A stretch of 36,647 bases of DNA from Candidatus Faecaligallichristensenella faecipullorum (GTDB lineage: Bacteria; Bacillota; Clostridia; Christensenellales; Aristaeellaceae): positions 1 through 36,647 of the forward strand of contig DVJW01000037.1 in NCBI GenBank assembly GCA_018716505.1, given 5' to 3'. A program made the translations under genes and the position numbers. Below, in pieces: positions 23,005 through 31,671 of this stretch (position 1 is its first letter; the number at the start of each line of letters is the position of its first letter). Under the pieces are notes generated by a model. That model saw only the letters and a program-made list of their open reading frames with translations, was not told the origin of the DNA and searched no databases.

Positions 23005-23982
23005 TTACAGCCAGGAAACCATTTCGCCCAGCGCCCGGGTCATGGCCGCCTGATAGACGGACCGGTCGTTGACCCGGTACAGGAACCGGTCTTTGCTCCC
23101 GGCGCAGGGCGTCCAATGATTGCGGCCCTGCTCATCGCAGCTCACCTGAACCGGAATAAAGGAGAAGACCTCCTCCTCGGGCTTTTGACCCAGGGGTACG
23201 ATGTTTCCCGAACAATTCACGGTCAGCCCCGCGGTGTGCAAAAATCCGCCGGTGCACCACATATTGCGGTGGGTCTTTCCAAAATAATCCAACAGCCTTT
23301 GATCCACCGGGCCCTCAAGGGCCTGCAGCCAACGCCCATCCTGGCGCTTGGACAGCACGCCCACAAAGTAGTTCTGCACTTCGCTTCGGTAATCCTTCCA
23401 TAGATCGCCCTGCAAAAAACGGAAGAAGGTTCCGTATTCCCCCACCTTCATTTCGGGCGCCACCTCATGAAAACAGGGCATCCAATACACCGGGCAGGGC
23501 AGATCAAAAATCCCGGCATAGGAGGGAATATCCAACTCCACGTTGTATTCCAGGTATTTTCCGTTGGTGCCCGAGCCGGCGTTCAGATAAATGGCCCGCA
23601 CCTTTTGACGGAACAGCTCGGGATAGCGCTTTCCGCAAAGGGCGATATCCCGGCTGGAACCCACGATATGCAGCGTGACCGGATCTTGAGCCGCCTCCAA
23701 AACCCGCTTGAGCAGGTGAACGCCCGATCCTTCCGCCCGATCCTGCGCGCTCTTTTGCCCCACGCCCACCGGCACGCTCAGGCCGGTGATATGGTTCATC
23801 TGTTGAACCGCCACGATATCCGGGTCACCATAGCCCGGGTTGGGGGGAAAGTCGATCAAAACGCCCTGCAAATCGATGAGCCCACGCTTGGCCAGCGCAA
23901 ATTGACAGGCCAAATCCCAATGATCATCCGGATCCTCGTGGGGTCTGAACAGATCGGTTTCATGAAATACCGGGATGCTCAT
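23005..23982 (-). CDS. Nucleoside hydrolase-like protein with atypical Asp motif
   Basis: A 325-aa protein that resembles the nucleoside hydrolase fold. Its N-terminal acidic motif reads EDPDDHWDLACQFALAKRG (residues 16-34) instead of DTDxGxDDA. A central VTLHIVGSSRDIALC strand and YNVELDIPSYAGIF match the family layout. It is clearly more distant than the 305-aa homologue downstream and may act on a different glycosidic bond. The start at 23982 has GGAG 8 bases upstream. It directly follows the permease genes (26 bases). Confidence 0.75.
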   Translation of the reverse strand: MSIPVFHETDLFRPHEDPDDHWDLACQFALAKRGLIDLQGVLIDFPPNPGYGDPDIVAVQQMNHITGLSVPVGVGQKSAQDRAEGSGVHLLKRVLEAAQDPVTLHIVGSSRDIALCGKRYPELFRQKVRAIYLNAGSGTNGKYLEYNVELDIPSYAGIFDLPCPVYWMPCFHEVAPEMKVGEYGTFFRFLQGDLWKDYRSEVQNYFVGVLSKRQDGRWLQALEGPVDQRLLDYFGKTHRNMWCTGGFLHTAGLTVNCSGNIVPLGQKPEEEVFSFIPVQVSCDEQGRNHWTPCAGSKDRFLYRVNDRSVYQAAMTRALGEMVSWL

Positions 23983-24008
23983 ACCATCGCTCCTTCGTTT
24001 GTTGGAAT

Positions 24009-24890
24009 CTAACCTTTCACCGAACCCATGACGATGCCCTTGGTAAAGTATTTTTGCAGGAAGGGATACGCCGCAAGCACCGGCACCATGGCGATCACGA
24101 TCTGGGCGGAGCGCAAGGTCCTGTCGGAAATCTCGCGCATGTATTCCACGTTTTCGGTGGTGGTGGAGCCCTGGGTGACCGCGGTGCCGATCATGTACAG
24201 GAAGGTTTGAAGCGGGTACATGGACGGGGTATTGAGGTAAATCAGTCCGTCGAACCAGCTGTTCCAATGGCCCACGATGGAAAACAGGGCCACCGTGGCC
24301 ACAGCCGGGGCGGAAAGCGGCACATACAGCTTGATCAGCACCACCAGGTGGTCGGCGCCGTCAATGAAGGCGGATTCCTCAATCTCCCGGGGCAGGTTGC
24401 GATAGAAGTTCATCATCAAAACCGTGTTCCATACCGGCACCGCTCCGGGCAAAATCAGCGCCCAGATGGAATTGATCAGGCCCATCTGCCTGACCACCAT
24501 ATAGGTGGGAATCAGGCCGCCCGAAAAAATAATGGTTATAATCAGATACCATGCATAAACGGTGCGCCCATGGAACTGATTTTTGTTCTTGGAAAGCGGA
24601 TAAGCGGTCAGCATAATCAGCACCAGATTGACCGCCGTGCCCAGCAGCACCCGAAACAGCGACATCTTAAAGCTGTCAAAGAAGTCGGACCGCTGCATCA
24701 GAATATTGTAAGAGGCCAAGGTGGGCTTCACCGGCCAAAGGGTGACCTGACCGGCCATGACGGCGGAACTTCCGCTGAACGACAGCGCGATAACGTGCAA
24801 AATGGGAACCAGGCAAATAACCGCGATCAGAAAAAGCACCACCGCATTGATCCCATAAAAGGCCCGGCGCCCCATGGATTCCTTGATCAT
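24009..24890 (-). CDS. ABC sugar-type permease (LplC/CUT1-like)
   Basis: A 293-aa inner membrane permease with about six TM helices, the second permease of a carbohydrate-uptake-1 importer. The EAA loop is EESAFIDGADHLVVLIKLYV, the ATPase contact site. The C-terminus KYFTKGIVMGSVKG is the usual LplC/YtcP-type ending. The ATG at 24890 has AAGGGGGC upstream. No ATP-binding subunit is encoded in this operon, which is normal for the class: a shared MsmK-type ATPase elsewhere is presumed. Confidence 0.93.
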   Translation of the reverse strand: MIKESMGRRAFYGINAVVLFLIAVICLVPILHVIALSFSGSSAVMAGQVTLWPVKPTLASYNILMQRSDFFDSFKMSLFRVLLGTAVNLVLIMLTAYPLSKNKNQFHGRTVYAWYLIITIIFSGGLIPTYMVVRQMGLINSIWALILPGAVPVWNTVLMMNFYRNLPREIEESAFIDGADHLVVLIKLYVPLSAPAVATVALFSIVGHWNSWFDGLIYLNTPSMYPLQTFLYMIGTAVTQGSTTTENVEYMREISDRTLRSAQIVIAMVPVLAAYPFLQKYFTKGIVMGSVKG

Positions 24891-24903
24891 ATTTTTCGCC
24901 CCC

Positions 24904-25836
24904 TTAAAACACCCGGTAATCGGCAAATTTATACGCCAATATATAGGAAGTGGCGATCAACACCATGGAAATTACGCTCTTGAGCAGGCCCACAGCGGTG
25001 GCCAAGGAGAACTTGGCGCTCACCATGCCCAGCCGGTAAACCAAGGTATCGATAATATCCGCGCTTTCCATAACCAGCGTGTTATACATGTTAAAGACCT
25101 GGTCAAAGCCCGCGTTCATCAAATTGCCCAGATTGAGCATGGCTGTGAGGGCAATGATGGGCATCATGCCGGGCAAGGTCACATGCCAGGTTTGCTTCAT
25201 CCGCCCCGCGCCGTCCATGACCGCGGCCTCATACAAGGTGGGGTCGATTCCGGTGATGGCGGCCAGATACACCACGGTCCCGAAGCCCATGCCTTTCCAC
25301 ACATCCGTGGCAACCAGGATAAATCGGAACCATCCGTTATCCCCCAGGAAGAAAATGGGCTCGCCGCCCAGCATCATAATCACCTGGTTTACCAGGCCGT
25401 CGCTGTCCAGCATGGAGGTAAAGATGCTGCCCAGGATAACCCAGGACAGGAAATAGGGCATATAGACCACGGTCTGGATGGTACGCCTGTACAGCGAACT
25501 TCGAACCTCGTTGAGCAAAAGCGCCAACACAATGGAGCAGATTGTGCCGCAGATGAGCTTGCTCGAGGCCAGAAAAACGGTATTAAAGAACACCTGCCCG
25601 ATATCCGGCAGCGCAAACAAGGTTCTAAAGTACTTTAGCCCCGCCCAAGGCGAATGGGTAAAGCCCAGGCCGGGATTGAAATTCTGAAAGGCCATGACAT
25701 TGCCATACATGGGATAGTAGCAGAAAATCGCAAGCAGGATGACGCTGGGCAGCATCATGATATGCAGCGGCGATTCCAGCTTCCAATTGATCTTTTTTTT
25801 CCTCCTGACGGACGCCGCCCTCTGGGCCTTCATCAT
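24904..25836 (-). CDS. ABC sugar-type permease (LplB/CUT1-like)
   Basis: A 310-aa permease with about six TM helices, partner of the LplC-like protein 13 bases downstream. The N-terminus carries a basic stretch (RRKKKINW) before the first TM (IMMLPSVILLAIFCYYPMYG). The EAA loop is YEAAVMDGAGRMKQTWHVTL. The C-terminus ATSYILAYKFADYRVF is typical of LplB proteins. The first ATG (25836) has AAGGGGGG 7 bases upstream. Confidence 0.93.
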   Translation of the reverse strand: MMKAQRAASVRRKKKINWKLESPLHIMMLPSVILLAIFCYYPMYGNVMAFQNFNPGLGFTHSPWAGLKYFRTLFALPDIGQVFFNTVFLASSKLICGTICSIVLALLLNEVRSSLYRRTIQTVVYMPYFLSWVILGSIFTSMLDSDGLVNQVIMMLGGEPIFFLGDNGWFRFILVATDVWKGMGFGTVVYLAAITGIDPTLYEAAVMDGAGRMKQTWHVTLPGMMPIIALTAMLNLGNLMNAGFDQVFNMYNTLVMESADIIDTLVYRLGMVSAKFSLATAVGLLKSVISMVLIATSYILAYKFADYRVF

Positions 25837-25867
25837 GGTAGGTCCCCCCTTCAAGCGTGATAGAAAG

Positions 25868-25896
25868 GGGGCCGCCGTTACGCAGACGACGGCCCC
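25868..25896 (-). promoter_or_regulatory. Intercistronic hairpin between binding-protein and permease genes
   Basis: GGGGCCGCCG (25868-25877) pairs with CGACGGCCCC (25887-25896), with one mismatch. The stem sits in the 121-base gap after the solute-binding protein gene and has no long T-run. Such stems commonly keep binding-protein mRNA more abundant than permease mRNA, by partial termination or protection of the 3' end. Confidence 0.55.
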
Positions 25897-25957
25897 TGCC
25901 GGGTGCTGATTGCCTCAACCCCGAAAAAATGAATTTGTATCCTGGGGAATCGATTGT

Positions 25958-27646
25958 TTACGCGGCTTCCGACGCCTTGGCCTCGGCCAGCCAGGCATTG
26001 GCCTCGGCAGCCATGTCGTTCAGGCCCAGCGCCTCGGCCTGCGCCTTGTAATTGTCAAAGGAATCCACCGGCTCCTCGCCCATGATGATCTTCACGAACA
26101 TCTCGTTCACCAGATCGTCGATGAGCGCCATGTTCTCGGCCATGGTATCGGTGCTCGGGCCGTAGTAATGGTTCATGTTATACAGGTCATCGCGGATATA
26201 CTGGCCGGTAACCAAATGGCCGCCGTCCGGGCCGAAGAAGCGGTACCAGCGCCAGGCCGATGTATCGCCCGCCTCATAGGCCTCCACATGCCGGGCAAAG
26301 GGGCGCGCCCAAACGTCGCATTCCTCAGAGCTCAGGCCCAGATTCACGATCTCGTCCGCCGCCATCTCGTTCTTCACCGCGGGCAGGAAATGACCCCAGG
26401 GGTAGATCTGGAACGCGGCGAAGCCGCTGTTGCCCGAGGCGTCCTCAATGTAGGTGTCATAGATCTCCTGGGTAGAGTCCTCGGAGAAGCACTTTTCAAA
26501 CTGCAAATTGACCATCTTGATCAGCGCTTCAGGATGCTCAAAATCCTTGTTAAATACAAAATAGCCCATTACAGGATAGTTTCCGCCCACCTTGGTGGTG
26601 GCGCTGTCCAAACCGGGCAGCGGCAGGGCCTTCCAGTCGGCGTTGGGATCGTTGTCCACGCTGGTAAACAAGGAACTGTTGCTGATCCACACCGCGCCGA
26701 TCACCACGCCGCACTTGCCCGAGGCAATGTGCTGATTGGCCGCGCTGGAATCATTGACCGCGAATTCCTTGTCGATCAGGCCTTCGGCATACATCTGACT
26801 CACCGTCTCCAGGGCGGTCTTGGTCTCATCCGCGAAGGCGCCGTAAATCACCTGATCCGGGTTCTCGGGATCCTCCACCCAGAAGTTGGCCTTGGGGAAG
26901 GAACCGAAGATATTGAACAAGCCGTCCATCTCGAAACCCGAATCCCAAAGATTCTTGGTGAAGGTCAGGCCGATGGTGTCGTTCTGGCCGTTGCCGTCCG
27001 GATCCTGCTCCACAAAGGCCTTGATGATGTTATAGAGATCGTCCCAGTTCTGGGGATCCTCCAGGCCCAGCTTCTCCATCCAGTCGGTGCGCAGCCACAG
27101 CACCGGCGCTTCCTCGCCCGGGGAGGTGTTGACCCGGGGAATGGCCATCATTTTGCCGTCAAACATGCACTGGGCAAGAACCGCGTCTTCGCCTACGCCT
27201 TCAATAATCTCGCGCATGCCGCTGCCGGCGTTGGCCTGGTAGACCTCATACAGGTCGTCCCGAATCAAGCCGGAATTGGAGAGCATCTTGAGCTGCGCCT
27301 GGGTGACATCCAGCATATCTGGAATATCGCCGCTGGCGATCAAGGTGTTTACCTTGTCCGCCGAGTCCGCGGTGGTGAAGGCCAATTTCAGATTGATGCC
27401 CAACTCGTCCGCATAGGCGCGGCTCCAAACGTTGTTTTCATAGCTGTCGCCTTCGGGAAATGTCTTGGAAAGATTGATGCCAAAGCCCACCGACATCTCT
27501 ATGGGCTCTTCGTAGGGCTCGATGTTGCCGGTTCCATAGCTGGAAAAATCGCCCAGGTTGTCGGCCAGATCCGATTTGGCGGCAAACGCCGTCATACTGG
27601 CCGTCATCATCGCCAGGGCCACGATGAACACCAATGCTCGCTTCAA
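25958..27646 (-). CDS. Extracellular solute-binding protein (LplA-type) without lipobox
   Basis: A protein of about 562 aa that captures the substrate for the two permeases downstream. The signal peptide (KRALVFIVALAMMTASMTAFA then AK) looks like signal peptidase I type; no cysteine is present, so it is not a lipoprotein. Motifs of long LplA-type proteins are visible: DIPDMLD, LWLRTDWMEKLG, DPDGNGQNDTIGLT. The ATG at 27655 touches GGGAGG with no spacer, while TTG at 27646 lies 9 bases from it and gives a classic MKRAL start, so the TTG is preferred. A 9-base longer form from the ATG remains possible. Confidence 0.88.
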   Translation of the reverse strand: MKRALVFIVALAMMTASMTAFAAKSDLADNLGDFSSYGTGNIEPYEEPIEMSVGFGINLSKTFPEGDSYENNVWSRAYADELGINLKLAFTTADSADKVNTLIASGDIPDMLDVTQAQLKMLSNSGLIRDDLYEVYQANAGSGMREIIEGVGEDAVLAQCMFDGKMMAIPRVNTSPGEEAPVLWLRTDWMEKLGLEDPQNWDDLYNIIKAFVEQDPDGNGQNDTIGLTFTKNLWDSGFEMDGLFNIFGSFPKANFWVEDPENPDQVIYGAFADETKTALETVSQMYAEGLIDKEFAVNDSSAANQHIASGKCGVVIGAVWISNSSLFTSVDNDPNADWKALPLPGLDSATTKVGGNYPVMGYFVFNKDFEHPEALIKMVNLQFEKCFSEDSTQEIYDTYIEDASGNSGFAAFQIYPWGHFLPAVKNEMAADEIVNLGLSSEECDVWARPFARHVEAYEAGDTSAWRWYRFFGPDGGHLVTGQYIRDDLYNMNHYYGPSTDTMAENMALIDDLVNEMFVKIIMGEEPVDSFDNYKAQAEALGLNDMAAEANAWLAEAKASEAA

Positions 27647-27729
27647 ATTGCTCATCCTCCCACAGTTCAAATTCGGTTGATGTGCACAATCAATCCATGC
27701 TTTGATTATATATTCTCTATGCCTCAATG

Positions 27730-27759
27730 TATATATCGAATTGTTTACGTTTTTCACAA
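27730..27759 (-). promoter_or_regulatory. Predicted promoter of the solute-binding protein operon
   Basis: On the minus strand TTGTGA (27754-27759) and TATATA (27730-27735) with an 18-base spacer, between the response regulator stop and the binding-protein start. A YesN-type regulator would be expected to act here. Confidence 0.4.
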
Positions 27760-27764
27760 TCCAT

Positions 27765-29372
27765 TTACCCATTGCTAATGCTATCCCTGTACTCTCTGGG
27801 GGTCATCCCCATATTTTTTTTGAAATAAAAGGAAAAATAGGCCGGATTTTGAAAGCCCAACATCTCGCTCACCTCGTGGATGCGCAGGCTGGGCTTTTCC
27901 AAAAGCTCCTTGGCCTTATCCAACCGCACCCTCCGGATATATTCCAAGAGGTTTTCCCCGGTATTTTGCTTAAACACCCGGGAGAGGTAGGAGGCGTTCA
28001 CATGCACAAAACCGGCCAGTTTGTTGAGGGAGACGTCCTCGTCATAATGCTGAAGGATGTAGCCCTTCACATGGCCCACCAGCGCCTTCATGGAATCTTG
28101 GGCGCTTTCCCGCCTGAGATCAATCAAACGCCGGGAGAGCCATTTCAGATAATCCGCGGCTTCCGGCGGGGTATTGTGGGCCTTGGCGTCGTACAGCTTA
28201 TGGGGCATAAGGCCGGCCTGCTCGCTGGGGCTCAGCCCCATCTCCTGAATGACCTGCGCAAGGCTCATGGCGATTTGGAGGTAAAGGTGCATATAGGCCA
28301 TGTCGTGAACCGAATCCATGGATCTCAATTGATCCAACAGGCCCTCCAACTCCTCCTGGGCATTGGGATCATCGGCCCGATAGGCGCTGATCCATCGGGC
28401 GGCCCGGGCAACCCGCTGATGTTCACCGCCCAAAAGGGGCTCCAGATCCGCGCACAAAAGCCACATTTTTTCGCCGCCCATAACCCGCATGGTCATCAGT
28501 GCGCTGAGCCGGTTAAACACCTGTTCATATCGGGTCCAATCCACCCCATGAGCCGAATAGACAAAGGAAATCACGGTATCCAGTTGGCTCTGCACCATGG
28601 CTTGTATGCCTTCCAGCATGCCCTCCAACTTGGCCGAACTCATTTCCTCGCTGAACTGCCAAAACCAGAGCAGGCATCTGGAATCCACCTGCATGGTGGC
28701 CACCCGCGCGTCCTGAGGCAAGAAGCTGCCCGCGGCCAGGGCAATGGCGCTCATCCGCTGGGTGCGCTCCAAAAGCGCCTCGCTGCCCGCGGGCTGATGG
28801 ATGAAGAGCATGAGCGGGTAGGCCGGCTTTTCCACATCGATGGGCAAATTCAGCTCTTCCCGGGCCCGGGCGATATCCTGGGCCTGGTAGCGCACCCCAT
28901 GGGCCAATTCCAGGAAAAACTCCCGCTGAAGCCAGGGCAGCGCGGCCTGGGCTTGGGCCTTGGCCTCCATGAGCAGCCGCTGTTGCAGGTTGGAGGTGTT
29001 GAGCCGGGCCACCGCCCGCTCCACCGCGGCGCGCAGGGCCGAATAGCCGTCGTGCTTGAGCACATAATCCACCGAGGATTGGCGGATGGCCTGATACACA
29101 TAGTCAAACTGGGCATGGGCGGTGAGCAGGATGATTTGGCACATGGGCCATATCCGCCCCACCGCGTCCATGAGCTGAAGCCCGTCCATCTCGGGCATGC
29201 GGATATCGGCGATCAAAATATCGGTCTTTTGGCCCTGAATGCGCTTAAGCGCCTGGCGGGCGCTGTAAAAAACCTGAATTTCCATTTCCCATTCATTTTC
29301 CGATTCCAACAAAATTGCGGTGGAATCCGCGATATAGCTCTCGTCGTCCACGATGACAACCCGATAGACCAT
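27765..29372 (-). CDS. Response regulator, YesN-type with AraC DNA-binding domain
   Basis: A 535-aa regulator. The receiver domain spans about residues 1-120, with the acidic pair in VVIVDDES, the phospho-acceptor Asp in DILIADIRMPEMDG and the Lys in VDYVLKHDG. A long middle region follows. The C-terminal ~100 residues form an AraC-type double helix-turn-helix (LNKLAGFVHVNASYLSRVF; IHEVSEMLGFQNPAYFSFYF; ending in GMTPREYR). The start at 29372 has GGAG upstream and comes 1 base after the kinase stop. Its natural target is the transporter operon 110 bases downstream. Confidence 0.94.
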   Translation of the reverse strand: MVYRVVIVDDESYIADSTAILLESENEWEMEIQVFYSARQALKRIQGQKTDILIADIRMPEMDGLQLMDAVGRIWPMCQIILLTAHAQFDYVYQAIRQSSVDYVLKHDGYSALRAAVERAVARLNTSNLQQRLLMEAKAQAQAALPWLQREFFLELAHGVRYQAQDIARAREELNLPIDVEKPAYPLMLFIHQPAGSEALLERTQRMSAIALAAGSFLPQDARVATMQVDSRCLLWFWQFSEEMSSAKLEGMLEGIQAMVQSQLDTVISFVYSAHGVDWTRYEQVFNRLSALMTMRVMGGEKMWLLCADLEPLLGGEHQRVARAARWISAYRADDPNAQEELEGLLDQLRSMDSVHDMAYMHLYLQIAMSLAQVIQEMGLSPSEQAGLMPHKLYDAKAHNTPPEAADYLKWLSRRLIDLRRESAQDSMKALVGHVKGYILQHYDEDVSLNKLAGFVHVNASYLSRVFKQNTGENLLEYIRRVRLDKAKELLEKPSLRIHEVSEMLGFQNPAYFSFYFKKNMGMTPREYRDSISNG

Positions 29373-29373
29373 T

Positions 29374-31152
29374 CTATTTCTCCTCCACTTTCAGCCGCAC
29401 GGTTACAACCAAAACATCCCCGTCCAAAAGCCGCATGCTCAGACCGGTTTTTTGGGTCAGCTTCAGCCTTCGATGGACGTTCATCAGACCGGTAATCTCC
29501 TGATCCGGGCTGTCGTCCTCCAGCCGGGCCATCAGCGAATCCAACCGCGCCTGTCCGCCCTCAAAGCCTGTGTTTTCCACTTCCACCACCATTTCCTTCC
29601 CCAAATCCTCCACCCGAACCTCCAGCCGTCCATGCTCGGCCCGCTCCAGGGAATGCACAAAGGCGTTTTCCAAAATGGGCTGCAAAGTCAGCCGGGGCAC
29701 CGGAACCTGGGCGGCCCGGGGCGGATTATCGGGAAAGTGAATCTCCATGCGCCGTCCAAAGCGAATGCGCTGCACCTCCACAAAGCTGCGGGCATGATCC
29801 AGCTCCTCGCTTAAAAAAACCGTGTCCCGGGCATCCCGGGTGACGTAGCGGAAATACTGGCCCAGCCGGCGGCTGAACAGCGAGGCAGCTTCATAGTCCT
29901 CCATGGTAATCATGTTATCCAGGATAAAAAAGCTGTTATAAAGGAAATGCGGATTGATCTGGGCCTGAAGCTGTTTGATCTGGGCTTGCTGCATCAAAAT
30001 CCGCTGGCGGTAGAGCAAGGATACGGTGTCCTTGAGCTTCAAAAGCGTTATATTGAACCGGCTGGTCAGATATTGGAACTCGTTGGGCTTGTCATACTGA
30101 ACCTGAAAATCCATATCCCCCTGGGCCAGCCGGTCGAAGGCCCCGGTGAGCAGCCTGAGCGGGGTATGCACATCCATATAGGCGCGCACCCCGTAGATCA
30201 GCATGGCCACGATGAACAGGATCAGCAGCACGATCAGGAAGGTGCGGAATTCGTTCAGTTCGGAGAAGGCCTCCGTGCGCGAGGCATACAGCACATACCG
30301 GGCGTTCAGCTGGGGCGAATAGCGGCTGATGACGTAATACTCTCCATCGCGCCAGGTGAGGTTCTGGGTGGCCCCATCCGCCCCGGCCTGATCCACCCGC
30401 TGGGCAAGCTGGCTCTTCAATTCCTCATCCAACTGGCCGCCCAGGGTGGTTCCATCCGAGAGCAAAAGCGCGCTGCCCACCTGAAGGTCGGGCAACACGT
30501 TGGCAAAATGCCGGGTAATGGCCTCCAGATCATACTCAATCACATACAGCAACCTGGGCTGTTTATCCGTCCCAATGCTCAGGGGCACCGGCTGTTGGCC
30601 GGTATAGAGCAACTTTCCCTGGTCGCTGAGCACCCGGTTGGGTTTGCTCGCGCTCAGTTGCCAGATGTGCAGAAACGCCTCCCCGTCCAGGTCTGTAATC
30701 ACTGATTCTCCACTGACCAAAGATATGGCGCGCAGGCTGCGCCCCAATCCGGTCAGATGGATATCAATCTGTTTTACAAAGGAATTGGCGTTGCGGATGG
30801 TGGCAATGCGCTCCTGAAGCCGGTTGAGCTGATAAATCTGTTCATAGTCGCTCATCATTTCGTACATGCCCGAGAGCTGCAGGATGTCCTTTTCCTCCAC
30901 CAATTGGCTCATCTGTTCCTGAGCCAGGCGCATCTGATTTTCCAGCTCCTGCACCTTAAAATCCACCTGCTGATCCAGTGAAAGGGTAATCTGGCGGTCC
31001 ATCCGGTCCACGCCCACCTGATAAATCGCCAAACCCATCACAAAAATCGGGGTGAGCACCATGGTAAAGGTCAATATGAGCCGAAACAGCACCGAATGAA
31101 AACGGCTGGGCGCACTGATGCCCGCGCTCCGCTTGGCCTCGTTCATGACCAT
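29374..31152 (-). CDS. Sensor histidine kinase, YesM-type
   Basis: A 592-aa membrane kinase. TM1 (about residues 21-46), an extracellular sensor region of about 260 residues of Cache-like length, TM2 (LIVLLILFIVAMLIYGV), a HAMP segment (TPLRLLTGAFDRLAQGDMDF), then the His_kinase domain with the phospho-His in INPHFLYNSFFILDNM. The HATPase domain follows (QPILENAFVHSLE). Such kinases sense extracellular sugars or their binding proteins. Two ATGs (31152, 31146) share one GGAGGGG site. It is the first gene of the regulator pair feeding the operon downstream. Confidence 0.94.
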   Translation of the reverse strand: MVMNEAKRSAGISAPSRFHSVLFRLILTFTMVLTPIFVMGLAIYQVGVDRMDRQITLSLDQQVDFKVQELENQMRLAQEQMSQLVEEKDILQLSGMYEMMSDYEQIYQLNRLQERIATIRNANSFVKQIDIHLTGLGRSLRAISLVSGESVITDLDGEAFLHIWQLSASKPNRVLSDQGKLLYTGQQPVPLSIGTDKQPRLLYVIEYDLEAITRHFANVLPDLQVGSALLLSDGTTLGGQLDEELKSQLAQRVDQAGADGATQNLTWRDGEYYVISRYSPQLNARYVLYASRTEAFSELNEFRTFLIVLLILFIVAMLIYGVRAYMDVHTPLRLLTGAFDRLAQGDMDFQVQYDKPNEFQYLTSRFNITLLKLKDTVSLLYRQRILMQQAQIKQLQAQINPHFLYNSFFILDNMITMEDYEAASLFSRRLGQYFRYVTRDARDTVFLSEELDHARSFVEVQRIRFGRRMEIHFPDNPPRAAQVPVPRLTLQPILENAFVHSLERAEHGRLEVRVEDLGKEMVVEVENTGFEGGQARLDSLMARLEDDSPDQEITGLMNVHRRLKLTQKTGLSMRLLDGDVLVVTVRLKVEEK

Positions 31153-31224
31153 TTCCCCTCCGTTTTGTAATTTCTGCCGCCCACCGGCACGGCGAAAAGG
31201 GTTTGTCCCTTATTCGCTGAGGGT

Positions 31225-31253
31225 ATCATATCAAATTTACAAAATATTTTCAA
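31225..31253 (-). promoter_or_regulatory. Predicted sigma-A promoter of the kinase-regulator pair
   Basis: On the minus strand TTGAAA (31248-31253) and TATGAT (31225-31230) are exactly 17 bases apart in an AT-rich stretch, about 73 bases upstream of the kinase start. Confidence 0.65.
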
Positions 31254-31303
31254 ATCACTTTTTATTCCATAAAGAATGTCAAAAAAAATAAAGTTGGACA
31301 AAA

Positions 31304-31337
31304 TAAGCCGCGGCGGAGAAAATTCCGTCGCGGCTTA
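31304..31337 (-). terminator. Intrinsic terminator of the DUF1540 gene
   Basis: TAAGCCGCGGCGGA (31304-31317) pairs with TCCGTCGCGGCTTA (31324-31337) with one G-T pair. On the minus strand it is followed by TTTTG. Confidence 0.75.
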
Positions 31338-31354
31338 AGGTCAAATATCGCGGA

Positions 31355-31528
31355 TTACTTGCACTTGTAGCTTCCGCACATGCTCTCCTGATCGGCCTTG
31401 CCCGAATGACAGTCCTTGCAAGCCTTCACATCGATGGAATCCAGCGAGCAGCACTGCTTATCGTCGCAATGATAGGAGCAGCTGCTCACGTTGCAGCGGA
31501 TGTTGGGATTGGCGTTCTTCCAGCCCAT
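31355..31528 (-). CDS. DUF1540 domain-containing small protein
   Basis: A 57-aa cysteine-rich cytoplasmic protein. Nine cysteines lie in a pattern matching DUF1540 (IRCNVSSCSYHCDDKQCCSL, then KACKDC). The ATG at 31528 is preceded by AAGGGGG. Such small proteins are common in Clostridia; a metal-binding role is plausible but unproven. It is followed by its own terminator and preceded by the terminator of the large repeat protein gene, so it is likely monocistronic. Confidence 0.85.
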   Translation of the reverse strand: MGWKNANPNIRCNVSSCSYHCDDKQCCSLDSIDVKACKDCHSGKADQESMCGSYKCK

Positions 31529-31626
31529 GAGAAAATCCCCCTTCAATCGAATTTTTTTCGCCGTTATCCGGCAAAGCTATCTTGCCCGGCAGACCGGCTT
31601 GCTATTCGCCCGGAAAATCTTGGAAA

Positions 31627-31664
31627 ACAAAAAACGAGCGCCGCCCAACGCGCGGGCGGCGCTC
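31627..31664 (-). terminator. Intrinsic terminator of the large two-TM repeat protein gene
   Basis: GAGCGCCGCCC (31636-31646) and GGGCGGCGCTC (31654-31664) are perfect complements. On the minus strand the stem is followed by GTTTTTTG. Confidence 0.9.
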
Positions 31665-31671
31665 AAAGCAA

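Noticed and set aside
25910-29495. Two ~600-codon plus-strand frames opposite the solute-binding protein and response regulator genes
   Set aside because: Antisense shadows of recognised genes with full domain content.
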